From Anastrepha obliqua (lineage: Eukaryota > Arthropoda > Insecta > Diptera > Tephritidae), in assembly GCF_027943255.1 (NCBI RefSeq), contig NC_072896.1:48882501-48946500 (forward strand): DNA of 64,000 nucleotides, written 5' to 3'. The notes below the pieces were generated by a model. It searched no databases and was not told the origin of the DNA. It saw only the letters and a program-made list of their open reading frames with translations. The position numbers and the translations under genes were made by a program. Within the stretch, counting starts at the first letter, position 1, and each line of letters opens with the position of its first letter. Shown piece after piece: positions 22,540 through 33,439 of the stretch.

Positions 22540-23825
22540 TCCTCTTCATCTGCTGTCACCAGTAGATACTGCGTCGTATTGAAGCAATTGGATCCACTCG
22601 TAAAGGGTCTAAAAATCTTCTGCATAATCTTTCTCTCGAATACTCCAAGGGCCGCCTTATTGGATGTTGTAATTATTTAAGCTTCTGCGCCATGACTGTC
22701 TTCATGATGAGAGACTTATAAAACATGATTTACTGGGACTTGAAAGAACTTTACTACTCAATTACCTACTTCGTCCAAAGTAGCACTTCTTGGCAAGAGA
22801 GGCAAGTTTGATATAATTATCGGTGTTGAAGCTGGTTCCTGAGTATACGAAGTCTCTTACAACTTCAAAATCATAACTGTCAGCAGTGGCCGATGCGACT
22901 ATGGTGCGCCGACTGTCTTCTTGATGGCAGTGAGTACTTCGTCTTGCCCTCATTGCCCACCAGACCGATTTGCATCGCATCTTTAGCTATCTCAGAAAAG
23001 GCAGAACTAACAGTGCAGTTGTTGAGGCCGATGATATTAGTATACGCCAGGAATTGTATGCTCTTAGAATAAATGCTGGCTAAGCGATTTAGTTATGTGG
23101 CTCGCTTAATATTTTCTAGCATCAGGCTTAAAACTTCACACACTAAGGAATCACCCTGTGTGAAACATTGTGTTGTATCAAACGGCTCGGAGAGGTCATT
23201 CCCAATTCTGTTGAAGCTGGGCTTGATCAGCATCACAGCCGCATTAGTTTTGCGGTGACATTGAATTCAGACATATTGGCATATATGCAACTCCTTTTCA
23301 TGCTGTCGAAAGTAGCTTTATATGGACGAAAAGGTGGCGTGTGTCTGTTCTGCTTTTAATGGTATTTTCCAAAATTTGGCGTATTGTGAATATCTAATCA
23401 ATTGAGTTGTTGAGTTTCCTGGTTTGAAGCCACACTGAAAAGGTTCTCTCTGCAGGCTCGTGGTATGCTTCAGCCTTTCGCGCATAGACTAATCCTTCGG
23501 TAATTGGTGCATGCTGCAGAATCGCCCTTAAATTCCAATGAACAGGTGTGCATTCAAATGACTGTATTTTGCTTAGAAGCTGATATATGCAACGTTACCA
23601 GTTCCTCGCCACCATACCTGAATAGTTCATCGACACTCCGTCGGATTCATCGGCTTTGTTGTTCTTTATTCGCGCTATTAGAATACTTCTTTGTAATTCG
23701 GCAAACTTCTGAGATTTATGTAGAGGGCAGTTAAGTTTGTTGAGTAATTAACCGCTTTCCATTCCGTCTTATCTTGGGCTTTCCTATCCAAGCTGCCCCA
23801 TTTTCTTTTAAAGAATTAAGTGTTA
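22540..23825 (-). mobile_element. RTE-type LINE relic, reverse transcriptase to C-terminus
   Basis: Reading the minus strand from 23825: NYRRISL (RT region), NDLSEPFDTTQCFTQGDSLVC (the palm motif normally GFRQGDxLSC), then YDFEVVRDFVYSGTSFNTD and LAKKCYFGRSR (thumb region, 22762-22980), then YTLYK-like and VFERKIMQKIF remnants to 22600. It is the longest RTE copy here, covering roughly half of the protein, with many stops and shifts. The catalytic ADD motif is not intact (about 23030, decayed). The 3' tail is missing. Confidence 0.8.
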
Positions 23826-24911
23826 TAGGCATCCACGTTATAAAGATTGGGTTCTTCTTAAAGATGTCTCCGTCTACATAAATCCATACGTCACTCAAAG
23901 ATGATTATACAGAAAATGTCAATGGCCTGATTCATATAAAAGATAGTTGAAAATCGATTGCTCAAATTGACTTTATAGGCAAAAAATCTTTTTAAGAGGC
24001 AACATAAGTTACTTAGATTTATATAATTAATTCTCTGCGTATTATTGTATTTGTAATAATTGAAATTTATTAATAGTAAAGAGCTTTCGCAGCCAATCAA
24101 TTATTGCGTAATCATTAAATTTATGTTCTTAAAATATGCAAAAATCTCACAATTATGATTTATAACTCGTACGCAGCGAGCAAAGCACAGAGTCCTTGAC
24201 ACACCGACAATGATGATTAATTATAGCGCTAACGTCTTCAGCTGCACTTTCTGTTTTCATTTCCGCTATAGACTCTAATTAGTTATATAAATAAAGAGTT
24301 AATGTGAAAAAAATAGAAATGCATGAAATGTTCAAAATCACTAAAAAACAGGGCAATATTCCTTGAGTGCACAAAAGCGGCAACAAGAGATGTCTTGCAT
24401 TATGGAGTGGCAGCAAGCGAACGTGCAGTGATGTGTATGCAGCAACGCCATCAACAGGCTTTAAAGTAGTTGAAAAGCGTCATGGCATCGGCGACCGGAA
24501 ATGATAGTTTTTCACCATCTCTTCTCGCACATAAATATTCCTTTTTTGTGGTACTTTATTGTTATAAGTATTATGTATGCGTATACGAATACTTCTCCGC
24601 TACGCCGCACTGCGTGTTGGTAATAATGCCAAGCGACAATTTTCCAGCAACAGAAATTACTAAAAAATGTGGCAAACGTTTTTTTTTTATAATTTCGACA
24701 GACGACAAACGACATAATGATGCCACTAACAGAAGCAGGATATGTATGGCGAGAATATGTACACGTATGTACTCGTATCTATGTATGTGTGCACGTGCAT
24801 GCCCAATGAGAAAAAAGTAGCAACCGGTTTTCTTGCGACGTATTACCAAACTTACTAGTTTTTATTTCACACTACCTATTATCCGGCGCGTCGCATAATT
24901 TTATGAAAAGA
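23826..24911. other. No recognised feature
   Basis: Overlapping frames at 24470-24849 on both strands have no motif. AT-rich. Confidence 0.4.
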
Positions 24912-25218
24912 GGCGGTTGTCATAGCAGAAAGTATTGGTGCGTGACTACCATTCGGCATCCGGAGAGAACGAAGGTTCGAATCTCGGTGAAAGACCAAAA
25001 TGAAGACAAGTTTTTCTAATGGCGCCCATCCTTCGGCAGGTAACAGCAAACCTCCGAGTGTATTTCTGCCATGAAAAAGCTTCTCATAAAAAATATCTGC
25101 CTTTCGGAGACGGCTTAAAATTGTAGGTCCCTTCATTTGTGGAACAACATCAACACGCACGCCACAAATAGGAGAAGGAGCTCGGCCACATACCCAAAAT
25201 GGTGTATGCGCCATTTAT
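24912..25218 (+). repeat. tRNA-derived SINE copy, full length
   Basis: The head has a diverged A box, TTGGTGCGTGACTACCATTC in the anticodon region, and a good B box GGTTCGAATCTCG at about 24972. The body continues with TTTTTCTAATGGCGCCC, CTTCGGCAGGTAACAGC, GTATTTCTGCCATG, and CTTCATTTGTGGAACAACA, and ends GGTGTATGCGCCATTTATAT. Confidence 0.85.
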
Positions 25219-25420
25219 ATATGTATGTATTTAGTTATTTTGTTTAGTTTAGTCAAGAAAATGAGCGCGTATACTCGCTTAAGAAACTTCGCTAAAAATT
25301 TGAGACAGAAAACAAAATTCTATTATAAAAATTACTATGTCCTTCCACTACTTTCGGGTTGGGGCAATAGATACCATATATCTGTGTCTCTCTTTCTCTT
25401 ATTACGCTAACGTAATAAAA

Positions 25421-26363
25421 GGGTGATCAGTTTGGAGCTACTTTTTCCAATAGAATTTTTGACAGATCACGCGCCACTACTGTCAAATTAAATACATATA
25501 ATAATTTGTTCAGTAATCATTGACATTTCCTAATGGAAAGACTTACGCCTCAACAACGTTCACAAATCGTACAAATGTATTACGACAATCGACGCTCGGT
25601 GAAAAGTGTTCATCGAGTACTCAGGCCAACTTATGGTGTTCGGCGATAAGGCCCATTTTAGGCTTAATGGCTACGTGAATAAGCAAAATTGCCATATTTG
25701 GGCTGAAGAGCAATCCGAAACTGTTCAAGAACAGCCATTACTTCCATTAAAAACTACCGTTTGGTGCGGTCCGTGGGCTAGAGGATTCATATTTCAGGCA
25801 CCTATTTCTTCAAAGACGGGGCTGGCGCTAATGTAACAGTGAGTGGTCAACGTTATTACGTCACGTTAAACGACTTTTTGATGCCCGAAATTGAAACCGG
25901 TTAACTCCACAATATTTGGTTCCAACAAAGCGGTGCTGCTTACCGTACAGCCCGTGAAACAATAAATGTAATGCGTCGTCGTTTCAGTGAGTAATTTATC
26001 TCTCGCCTAGGATCAGTGAATTCACCACCAATATCGTGTGATGTCAAATCTTTGGACTTTTATTTGTAGGGATATGAAAAGTCTAAAAGCTTTGTGGATA
26101 AACCAGCTTCGATTGCGGTGTTGGAACACTACTAAAGTTATTGATTGGCTTCCGACCGAAGTCCTCCAGGGAGTCATTCAAAATTGGTGTTTATGGATGG
26201 CCGAATTACGATACATTTACGACCAACATCTGAAAGGGATTATCTTTAAAAAATAAATGTCATGAATGGTTCTACACAGAAATAATAAAACTTGCCCAAT
26301 TAATTTGAACTTTCGTTGTTTTATTTAAATTTAAAATCCGATTCCCCCAAAATTGATCGCACT
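25421..26363 (+). mobile_element. Second rosa-type (DD41D-like) element, internally deleted relic
   Basis: The 5' end GGGTGATCAGTTTGGAGCTA and the minus-strand 3' end GCGATCAATTTTGGGGGAAT are imperfect inverted repeats. The 0.94 kb length is shorter than the 1.3 kb of the intact element at 153, which fits an internal deletion seen in the transposase. Confidence 0.72.
25533..26256 (+). pseudogene. rosa-type transposase relic with a lost catalytic Asp
   Basis: The N-terminus MERLTPQQRSQIVQMYYDNR starts at 25533 and runs to RVLRPTYGV; the second helix-turn-helix is deleted, and the text resumes at GDKAHFRLNGYVNKQNCHIW with the first catalytic Asp. The second block reads IWFQQSGAAYRTA, so the expected Asp (QQDGA) is Ser. 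The third block, SLDFYL followed by a TAG in place of Trp, retains its Asp. The C-terminus YIYDQHLKGIIFKK and stop at 26256 are intact. It resembles the DD41D protein at 267 (HFDLNGNVNKQNCRIW) and is inactive. Confidence 0.8.
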
Positions 26364-26401
26364 TTAGAGTAAAACTATCACTGCTCTGTTTTACTCTAAA
26401 G
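26362..26401. repeat. 14 bp perfect inverted repeat (hairpin)
   Basis: CTTTAGAGTAAAAC at 26362-26375 and GTTTTACTCTAAAG at 26388-26401 are exact reverse complements with a 12-base loop. It sits at the junction between the rosa-type relic and the following LINE fragment. Confidence 0.9.
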
Positions 26402-26665
26402 ATGAGCTGGTAAATGGACAAAATCTAGTGCGCTTCCTGAAGGCGCAACGCGTTCGATGGCGAAGGCATGCACTTGAAATGCTTGACAACAGCAGAAAGT
26501 GCGGACGGCCACCAAGAAAGTGGGCAGATGATCTGGAAGACGAGCTGTGTAGCATGAACGCAGGAAAAGGTCATGCAATGAACCGAAAAGTATGGAGCGG
26601 AATAATAAAGGTAGCATTGGCTCAACCCGAGCTATGAGTGCTATGATGAGGATGATGATGATGAC
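26402..26665 (+). mobile_element. RTE-like LINE 3' end with GAT-rich tail
   Basis: An open frame to 26637 encodes LVRFLKAQRVRWRRHALEM, RKCGRPPRKWADDLEDEL and ends ALAQPEL. The RLRWLGH-like and GRPxxRW-like blocks define the C-terminus of an RTE-like LINE of a different family from 6216. A GATGAGGATGATGATGATGA tail follows the stop. Strongly 5'-truncated. Confidence 0.75.
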
Positions 26666-27707
26666 GGATGTGACCTTTAAGTCGCCGTGTATGGTGATCC
26701 GATGCATGTTTGTATTTCGTGAGATATGGCTAACTAAAGACGTCTAGCAGAAAATTGGCAGAACTTTTTAAGTCACCAAGCGCAATTGTACAAGCCCAGA
26801 CCTCCGGTGATTATATCAACACCAAACCTGCGTGAAGTTAAAATTGCAGTGCAAGCCTTGCAAGACAGACAATTTAACCAGGTACTTTGAAGAAATTTTA
26901 GCGCCTGAAGCTTCAAGCATAACCATCTAAGATCGCCATTCGGTTCCTCCTTAGCTAAGTGTGAACTTAGAGGTTGTAAATTTAATACTCTTTATTATAT
27001 CGATCCGTAGAGTTTAGAGGCCTGGGACTTATCGCACTGCCGATATCCGAGTGCAACATTCAAAAATAATTCAACTTGCACCAGAAACCGCCATTGCCCA
27101 ACCGCTTACAAGCCAGCCCAATTTCCTGAAGGGTATTAATACAAGTCTGAATGTGTGTGCTAAATATGTGGCATGTATGGGTAAGCGTGGGTATTTAAAT
27201 GTATACTTATACATTTTCTTATCATATGGCATGCATTGTGGTGGTGGACTCCTTCCTTTTGCGGGGGGGGGCCAGGAAAGCTGAGAATTTCGTGATGGTG
27301 ACTGTCTTTTATTGACGCAATATTATTTTGGCTGTTGTTGTATTTGCATGCACTCGCAAAAGCTTCAAGAGAAAATTTGAAATGTTTCCTTTTTGGAACG
27401 TTATACCCATCACAACCGACAGTTAAGACTTGACTGTTGTTGCAATGAACGCTTCCGCAAATTCATCAGCATTCGCCAAAAGAGTACACATGTATTTGTT
27501 GTTGGAATTTCATAGTTTTCACACTACTGTCGTTGGTTTCAGTTGCTTTTAACTGCTCAGTGCTGGCTTTTGGTTGGTTGACGATGTTGCTTGTGGGTTC
27601 TCTTACCGTTGTTCTATTTGGAAATTTCAGTTTAAAATGTTGCTAAAAATTTTGTTTCAACACGCACCAATTTACGCTCTCTAAATGCAAGTTATTCAAT
27701 GCATATA
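26666..27707. other. No recognised feature
   Basis: Contains a G-run (GCGGGGGGGGGCC near 27260) and AT-rich sequence; no motif. Confidence 0.4.
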
Positions 27708-28799
27708 CGAGGGGCGATCCAAAAGTTAGGGTACAGTAAGTTTTTTAGATAACTTGAGAAAAACAAGTCAGTCGGAGGAGAAGCGCCAACTATTCGAGAA
27801 CTGTTATGTTGTGTTGTTATTAAGCTCCTCGCTCCCGTTTACAAAATAAATATTTTCGGTTAGCTCAGTCTATTCAAGCATAATAAAAAGCCAATTGAAG
27901 ATTACCAGTGTTCAGCCGGACATCCCAGATGTTATTGGAGAAGTCAAATTACTTAATCTGGAAATGCAAGTTTGAAAAAGAAACAAATCTTGGAGTCTCA
28001 TTCAAGATAAGCTAGGTATGTCTAGGTTAGGTTAAGGCTGGTTATATGATTGCGCTTGGCAGGGCTTAGCAACGAAGTGAGAGCCAAGATTCCAGCGTGA
28101 GCAGGGCACCCAAGAAGAATTTGCCAGACAGCTGCCGCAAAACGGGTCCATACAGCGCAGGCACGGAGTTTCACAGCATAGGACAAGCTTTGTTAACCTT
28201 AGAATATCCCTCGAGCCTCTATGATCCAGAATATTGCAATCTTGCAAGTTTCTGTGTTTGCCCAGCACCCTTACTGAGTTGAAGCGAAATCCACCTCCTT
28301 AGAAGCAGGTCACAGACAGTCAAGGGGATCTCAATCATCTCATTTTGCATAGAAACTACTTCACGTGTCACTAGCTCATCCGCTTAGTAGTTTCCAGCAA
28401 TGTTCCTGTGGCCAGGTACTCAAAATGAGCCTCGTTTCAATAAATCTAAATCTCCGACTAGTTTCGAGCGCATCATCATCAGGCTCCGGCTCTATCAACC
28501 TGTTGCTTATCGTGGTAGATGTTTATTAACCTGACATTTGTTACAAAACTGAACAACAAAACTGTTGCTTCACCAGTTAATTTTTGAAAATCTAAGGAAA
28601 AATTTAGTGATGATGATGCATTAAAGCTAAGGTAAAGTAAATGGTACAGTTTAAGTAATAATTTATGAAAAATCTGAAACCTGTAATAATACATTATTAG
28701 GCTTACATTTGAGTATGTCGAAAAATAAAATTAGTTTTGTATTTATGATAATTTCAAGCCACTTCTTCCACATGCCACTAACTTTTTGGCGATCCCTCG
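27708..28799. mobile_element. Non-autonomous Tc1/mariner-like element with a LINE fragment inside
   Basis: Inverted ends CGAGGGGCGATCCAAAAGTT at 27708 and, from 28799 on the minus strand, CGAGGGATCGCCAAAAAGTT, each next to TA (27706-27707; 28800-28801). No transposase motif is visible. A LINE fragment (28022-28445) accounts for about 40 percent of the interior. The remainder (27740-28020, 28446-28770) is unrecognised. Confidence 0.75.
28022..28445 (-). mobile_element. LINE fragment, family 1, with TTAGG-like tail
   Basis: On the minus strand it encodes EVVSMQNEMIEIPLTVCDLLL and WISLQLSKGAGQTQKLARL, which match the region after RNase H in the copy at 7215-8250 (EVVSM, IPLSTYGLLLEKWASHQLSK). 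It ends at 28022 with CCTTAACCTAACC, the tail found on other LINE ends here. RNase H and upstream parts are absent. Confidence 0.75.
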
Positions 28800-29284
28800 T
28801 ATGTATGGGGATTTACTATATATTTATATACAAAGTTAGGGTGTTCAACTTTTTATTGGTAGATAAAATATAAAAAATACAAATTAAAGTATTTTCTTCA
28901 ACTTGAGCGCCAATTATTTTCACTATTAATGTTATTATTCGCAAGAAATAAAAACTGAAGGGATTTTCGCAGCCAACAATGAAAATGCCGATATCAGCGT
29001 ACCTGAACCAATAATTCAATGTGACTAATTTTAGAATGGTGTGCATTTATGTCTCTCAAAAATTGTTTAAACTGTACCCAGAATTGTATATATTTTATTA
29101 ATTTAAATTTAGATCATTGTCGAACCGGACATGTGGCACGTAACATTTTTTCCATCAATATATTATATTTAGGCTTTTTTGTTGGTATTTTTAGGGAAAT
29201 ATTTGAAATGGAATGAATATGAGTTTTGCACTTCGACTTCATAGTCTTTTGTGCCCTCTACTCATCACAGTACCTCACCCAAAC
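28800..29284. other. No recognised feature
   Basis: AT-rich. Confidence 0.4.
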
Positions 29285-29475
29285 GCAGTTTCCTTAGCAA
29301 ACCTAAGATAGAGCTGGGCTGGGCTGAGCGTATGTGCATTTTTTCAGACCCCATCTGGACGAGGTAACTCATCCTTCTTTACGCTATGACAGCACATTCG
29401 AGAAGAAGGTGTGCTGAAGCCTCCGAGGACTGGTCGCAGAAATGACAGGCATCAGTGAACCATATGCCAATCCCG
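29285..29475 (-). mobile_element. LINE C-terminal zinc-knuckle fragment
   Basis: The minus strand encodes ACHFCDQSSEASAHLLLECAVI, a Cys-x2-Cys ... His-x4-Cys motif at the C-terminus of I/LOA/R1-like LINE proteins. Only about 190 bp is recognisable. Confidence 0.55.
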
Positions 29476-29552
29476 CGTCAAACATCAAACCTAACAAAAA
29501 TATGTAATACCGATAAAGTATTTTGTAGTATTAAATGTAGAAGACAAATATA

Positions 29553-30618
29553 CGGGGTGCGTATGGTATTTGAAGTTTCATGATTTTTTTAACACAACAT
29601 TAACTTATTATATATCTACAAAATCATTCAATAAAATTTCCATTAGCTGCAAAAAAGCTCCTCGATCCGTATCCAGAAACGATTGCAAGCCCGAATCAAA
29701 TGCTTTTCATTCATATTGACCATTAACGGTATAAATTGCAGCCTTCAGGGAGGAAATGGTGTTATGACGATGCTCATTGGTCTCACGCTCAACTACGCCC
29801 CACGCGTAGTAATCTGAGCGATTAAAGTTTGGGGTCATGGGAATTTTCTGTCATCCCTTCTTGTGGCGTCATAGCTTACACTACCAAGGCAGGGCTTCTC
29901 TACTGTCTCTAGAACCTCGAGATATGCAACAGAAATCACTCCAAGTTCTTGAGTAAAGAAGTGCGGTTGTATGACTTGTCCTTAATTGCTCACAACACCT
30001 AAAACCATAGCAGTGGCTGGAAACTTCGTGTATATAATAATAGGAACCTCTTGAGGATATACTTTCCTATCCCGTTCCCATTTGTCATTTATGGGGTTAG
30101 TCTTTTGGTTTGCTCAAAAATTTGTATTCATCAAAAAAACTACAACACTTCAGGCGCTAATTTTGTTTGACAGACGTTTCGACCGGATAATTTATTGTTC
30201 TAGTGTTTGCTTCGATATAAACTAACTTCTGCGCATAATGAAGAATTTGTACCAGAGAGAAGCATTAAGCTTCTTCGCAAGGGCATTCATTGATTTTGAA
30301 AGGTCCTCATTCACTTGCACTAGTTGGATAAATTCTGCAGATCGGACAAAGTGAGAAAGCTCCTTATGTTTTTGCATTCAGCAACAGATTCTGCATCACA
30401 GCCTGGTGTATTCACGGCGAATGAACGGGTGCACTTAAGAAAATGAGTGATTTCTAATTCGGTGTGATTTCCACATATAGCGACGATAATGTCTCTGTAT
30501 TTCTTGAGTTAATTTCTAGTCCTCCATGTTTTATCTGAAGAAGAGCAAAAAGAAAAATGATGTTTTGGAGAAGCTATAGCCACATATATGCATGTCCTCA
30601 AATACTGTACACACCCTG
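29553..30618 (-). mobile_element. Tc1/mariner-type transposon relic with both ends
   Basis: The ends CGGGGTGCGTATGGTATTTG at 29553 and, on the minus strand from 30618, CAGGGTGTGTACAGTATTTG are inverted repeats. TA flanks the left end (29551-29552); the right flank is CA. A degenerate DDE transposase fills the interior. Confidence 0.75.
29570..30490 (-). pseudogene. DDE (IS630/Tc1-type) transposase relic
   Basis: On the minus strand, ATAMVLGVVSN and IQPHFFTQELGV belong to the central catalytic domain. The C-terminal block DYYAWGVVERETNEHRHNT at about 29770-29830 holds the third catalytic residue, followed by SLKAAIYTVNGQ and ACNRF-like text. The WGVVERETN signature is typical of one insect Tc1/mariner-related group and differs from the DD34D, DD37D and DD41D proteins elsewhere here. 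Many stops. Confidence 0.7.
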
Positions 30619-32017
30619 CATATTTAAATAAATTTATGTAAAAATAGTATCAGGTATACCTGCATTAAAATTGTTTTCATTAAACTTTTCTTTCCCCCCC
30701 TATGGAAATATACGAAAACAATGTAATTCTATCTACCTTTAATATTTTGGCTGCGGCGCACCTTCTCGTGGAAATGCCCATACATACATAGAACACATGC
30801 ACGTATATATGTGTGGTGTTATTTAAGTTTGTCTCTCATACCAGAAATGGCAAAACAAAACCGAGGAAGTATAATTTAAAAAAAGAAATAAAAAATCACA
30901 GTTTTAAAGCCATGTAAAGTAAAGTACTGTAAAGCGAAATGTTTTGCTTGGCGCGTAGAGAAGAATTCTGGTGGCTGCGTTGAGAGCTCCAAAGAAGACA
31001 CACTTGACACAAGTTAATGGAGCATTTAAGTGAAGCTGGTACACACAAACTCACACACACACACAGCCATTAACATGCGTGTGTGTGTGTTGGTATACTC
31101 GAAATAAAGTCAACCATGGAGAAAAAGTACATAAATTCATGAATACTAAAAATACTTAAGAGCAATGGCGAGCAATAAACCCCTCGTACCTACCCTCCCA
31201 TATGTACGCGCATCTGCACAGGAACCAATATTGAGCTAAGACTTACACAAATATTTGTCACACTTTGTGGTTGCGAACTTCGCCAAATTGAAATCGCGTG
31301 TGGTTTTGTTTGCATTTTATTGTGCATTAAAGATATTATCAATGTGTTGCATATGTATGTGTGTACTAATGTATGTAAAATATTTGCAATGGGGTTGGCA
31401 TTTATTTACTTAAGTATGAGCATATGTTTGAACTTAGATCTTTCAGCATCGCTGCCATCGAGTATTTCAAAACAGCCTCGCATTTATTCTTATCCCATTT
31501 CGTCAGTCACACTTTAAAAGGTTCAATCCATTGATGGGAATGTATTTAATTCAAATGTGACGGTTGAATGCTTTTTGTTTCTCCTTGGGAATCCTGGCGC
31601 GTACTTAAAATAACACGTCCAGGCAAACATTTCAATACGCTCAAATTTCAAAGCTCAAATAAAATTTTAAACATGTAGCGCTTCGTGCTCTCATCACTGC
31701 GGATGTAGTAGAGCATCTTATCTGACACAGAACTCGTCTTTTAAATACTTTAAGCGTCAACTCATCGGATGCCTTCCCTGACCAATATCACTAGCATACA
31801 AATTTTGATTTTTTTGCGCGCCAGAGGCCATTATATACCACCTATGTGGTGTATGTAAAATCCGAAAATTCAGTCAATTTGATGGAGTTTTATGATTTTT
31901 CGAGATATTTATTTATTTATATAAATTTACCGTTATTCAACCAAAAAATAAGTGTATTTCCACTTAGTCGCGCAATTCTTATGAACTAGTGGGACAATCT
32001 TAGTGCGAAGTATAGCA
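30619..32017. other. No gene; CA/GT microsatellite pair
   Basis: CACACACACACACA at about 31052-31065 and GTGTGTGTGTGT at 31079-31090 could pair as a hairpin. Otherwise AT-rich without motifs. Confidence 0.5.
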
Positions 32018-32435
32018 AATGAGGTTAGGTTATGGCGGTAGTCGGTCCGTATGACCAACTCACTTAGACCTTACAGGTCCTTTGTGATATTACTGGGCAA
32101 CACGGGAACCTTGTTTATGTATTTATTTTCATGAAACCATTTTGAGGCTCTTATGTAGCGCAAGATTGGTATAATCCCTGCGCCAGTTAGTGAATCTGGA
32201 GAGAGAATTGAAGAAGTGTTTACCTAGACAACCTTTTCTGATTTTAGCTAAGGCTGGGCAATTGCAAAGGAAGTGCTAAATTGTTGCTTTCTCTTCCTCA
32301 GCTCTGCAACTTCTACAATATTCATGGCAGAATATTCCTAGTCTCAAGGAATGCCTGCCAAATAGCCAATGACCGGTGACATAAGCCACGCCCTTCGAGA
32401 TATCAAATGAAAGCCAATACATCCGCATAAAAAGT
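32018..32435 (-). mobile_element. LINE 3' end with zinc knuckle and TTAGG-like tail
   Basis: Minus strand: GVAYVTGHWLFGRHSLRLGI, FCHEYCRSCRAEEEKATI followed by a stop and HFLCNCPAL. This C-terminal zinc knuckle (CRSC ... HFLC) is typical of I/LOA/R1-like LINEs. The 3' end at 32018 is CATAACCTAACC, one to two copies of the pentamer. 5' truncated. Confidence 0.8.
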
Positions 32436-32689
32436 ATGTATGTAATACTTTTCGAAAGACCAAATAGTATATGAAACAGTTTTATTAATCATTTTAAATT
32501 TTTTTGTTTAATTCATACTTAACAAAAATAACGAATTTTGGGTAATTTTTTTTTGCGATGTTTAAACCAGTTCTACTGAAAAAAAAAATAGGGCAACCAA
32601 GTAGCTATCAACTTTTGTGCAACCATCTGTGTAGAAATTCATAAACCTTTCTCCCTTGAAGGATCTGCTCGAAGCTACTACGAAGCACA
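32436..32689. other. No recognised feature
   Basis: AT-rich spacer between LINE ends in opposite orientation. Confidence 0.4.
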
Positions 32690-33325
32690 GGCGACATTCA
32701 TCTCGAGTTTGGATATGAATTGGGGAACGAAATAGTAGATGAGATAGCAAAAAGTGCTGTGAGACTACCATTTGAACAAGAGAACGACATACCAAGACCG
32801 CTAAACACAATATACAACGAAATGGACGACCACATGAAAAGGCAAGTGGAAGCTAGGTGGACTAACCTGACCACATGCAAAACAGCAAAAGTCATGTGTA
32901 GAACTAACGGCAAAAAACTTACTCAATTCGTACTTACGCTCTCGCGAAAGGAATGCAGAACTATCATAGGTATGCTAACAGGTCACAATCTATTGGCTGC
33001 ACATGCGTACAAGATAGGGATTGCTAACACGGACAAATGCAGAAAATGCAGAGAGGATGTTGAGGAAACTTTAGAACACCGTCTGTGCGTTTGTCCGGCA
33101 TTATTAAAAACGCGTTGAAAATGCAAGGGAGCCCCATTGTTTGAGGGTCTGGAGGACATCTCAAAAGCGGATCTCCCAGCGCTGCTTAGATTCGCCAAAA
33201 GTGCTGACATCCTACATGATGTCTACTTTAGGTATTCATAGAGGTCGGTCTCCATCTGGTATCGCTAGGGACCAAAAGGTCTATGCGTGGCTTATTGCCA
33301 ACCAGGCTAACCTAACCTAACCTTG
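32690..33325 (+). mobile_element. LINE 3' fragment, RNase H end to tail
   Basis: The open frame 32720-33115 continues upstream to about 32690 (DIHLEFGYELGNEIVDEIAKS, the last RNase H motif, with the final Asp visible). It is followed by LTLSRKECRTIIGMLTGHNLLAAHAYKIGI and the zinc knuckle CRKCREDVEETLEHRLCVC. A stop at 33116 truncates it slightly. The untranslated tail reads GACCAAAAGGTCTATGCGTGG and ends with CTAACCTAACCTAACC at 33308-33323. The same protein family is present on the other strand at 57008-57545 (SLPRKECKILVGVLT). Confidence 0.85.
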
Positions 33326-33439
33326 GATATGAACTACAATGTTTTTTTACTGTGATAGTTAAAATAGCATCCGTCATATATCAGAAATTAAGTTTATGGT
33401 TGGAAATTGATAAAATCGGTCACCTAAAGGATACAGCTC

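Noticed and set aside
24470..24849. Overlapping 92-116 codon frames on both strands
   Set aside because: No motif in any, no start context or signal, and the sequence is AT-rich; treated as chance frames.
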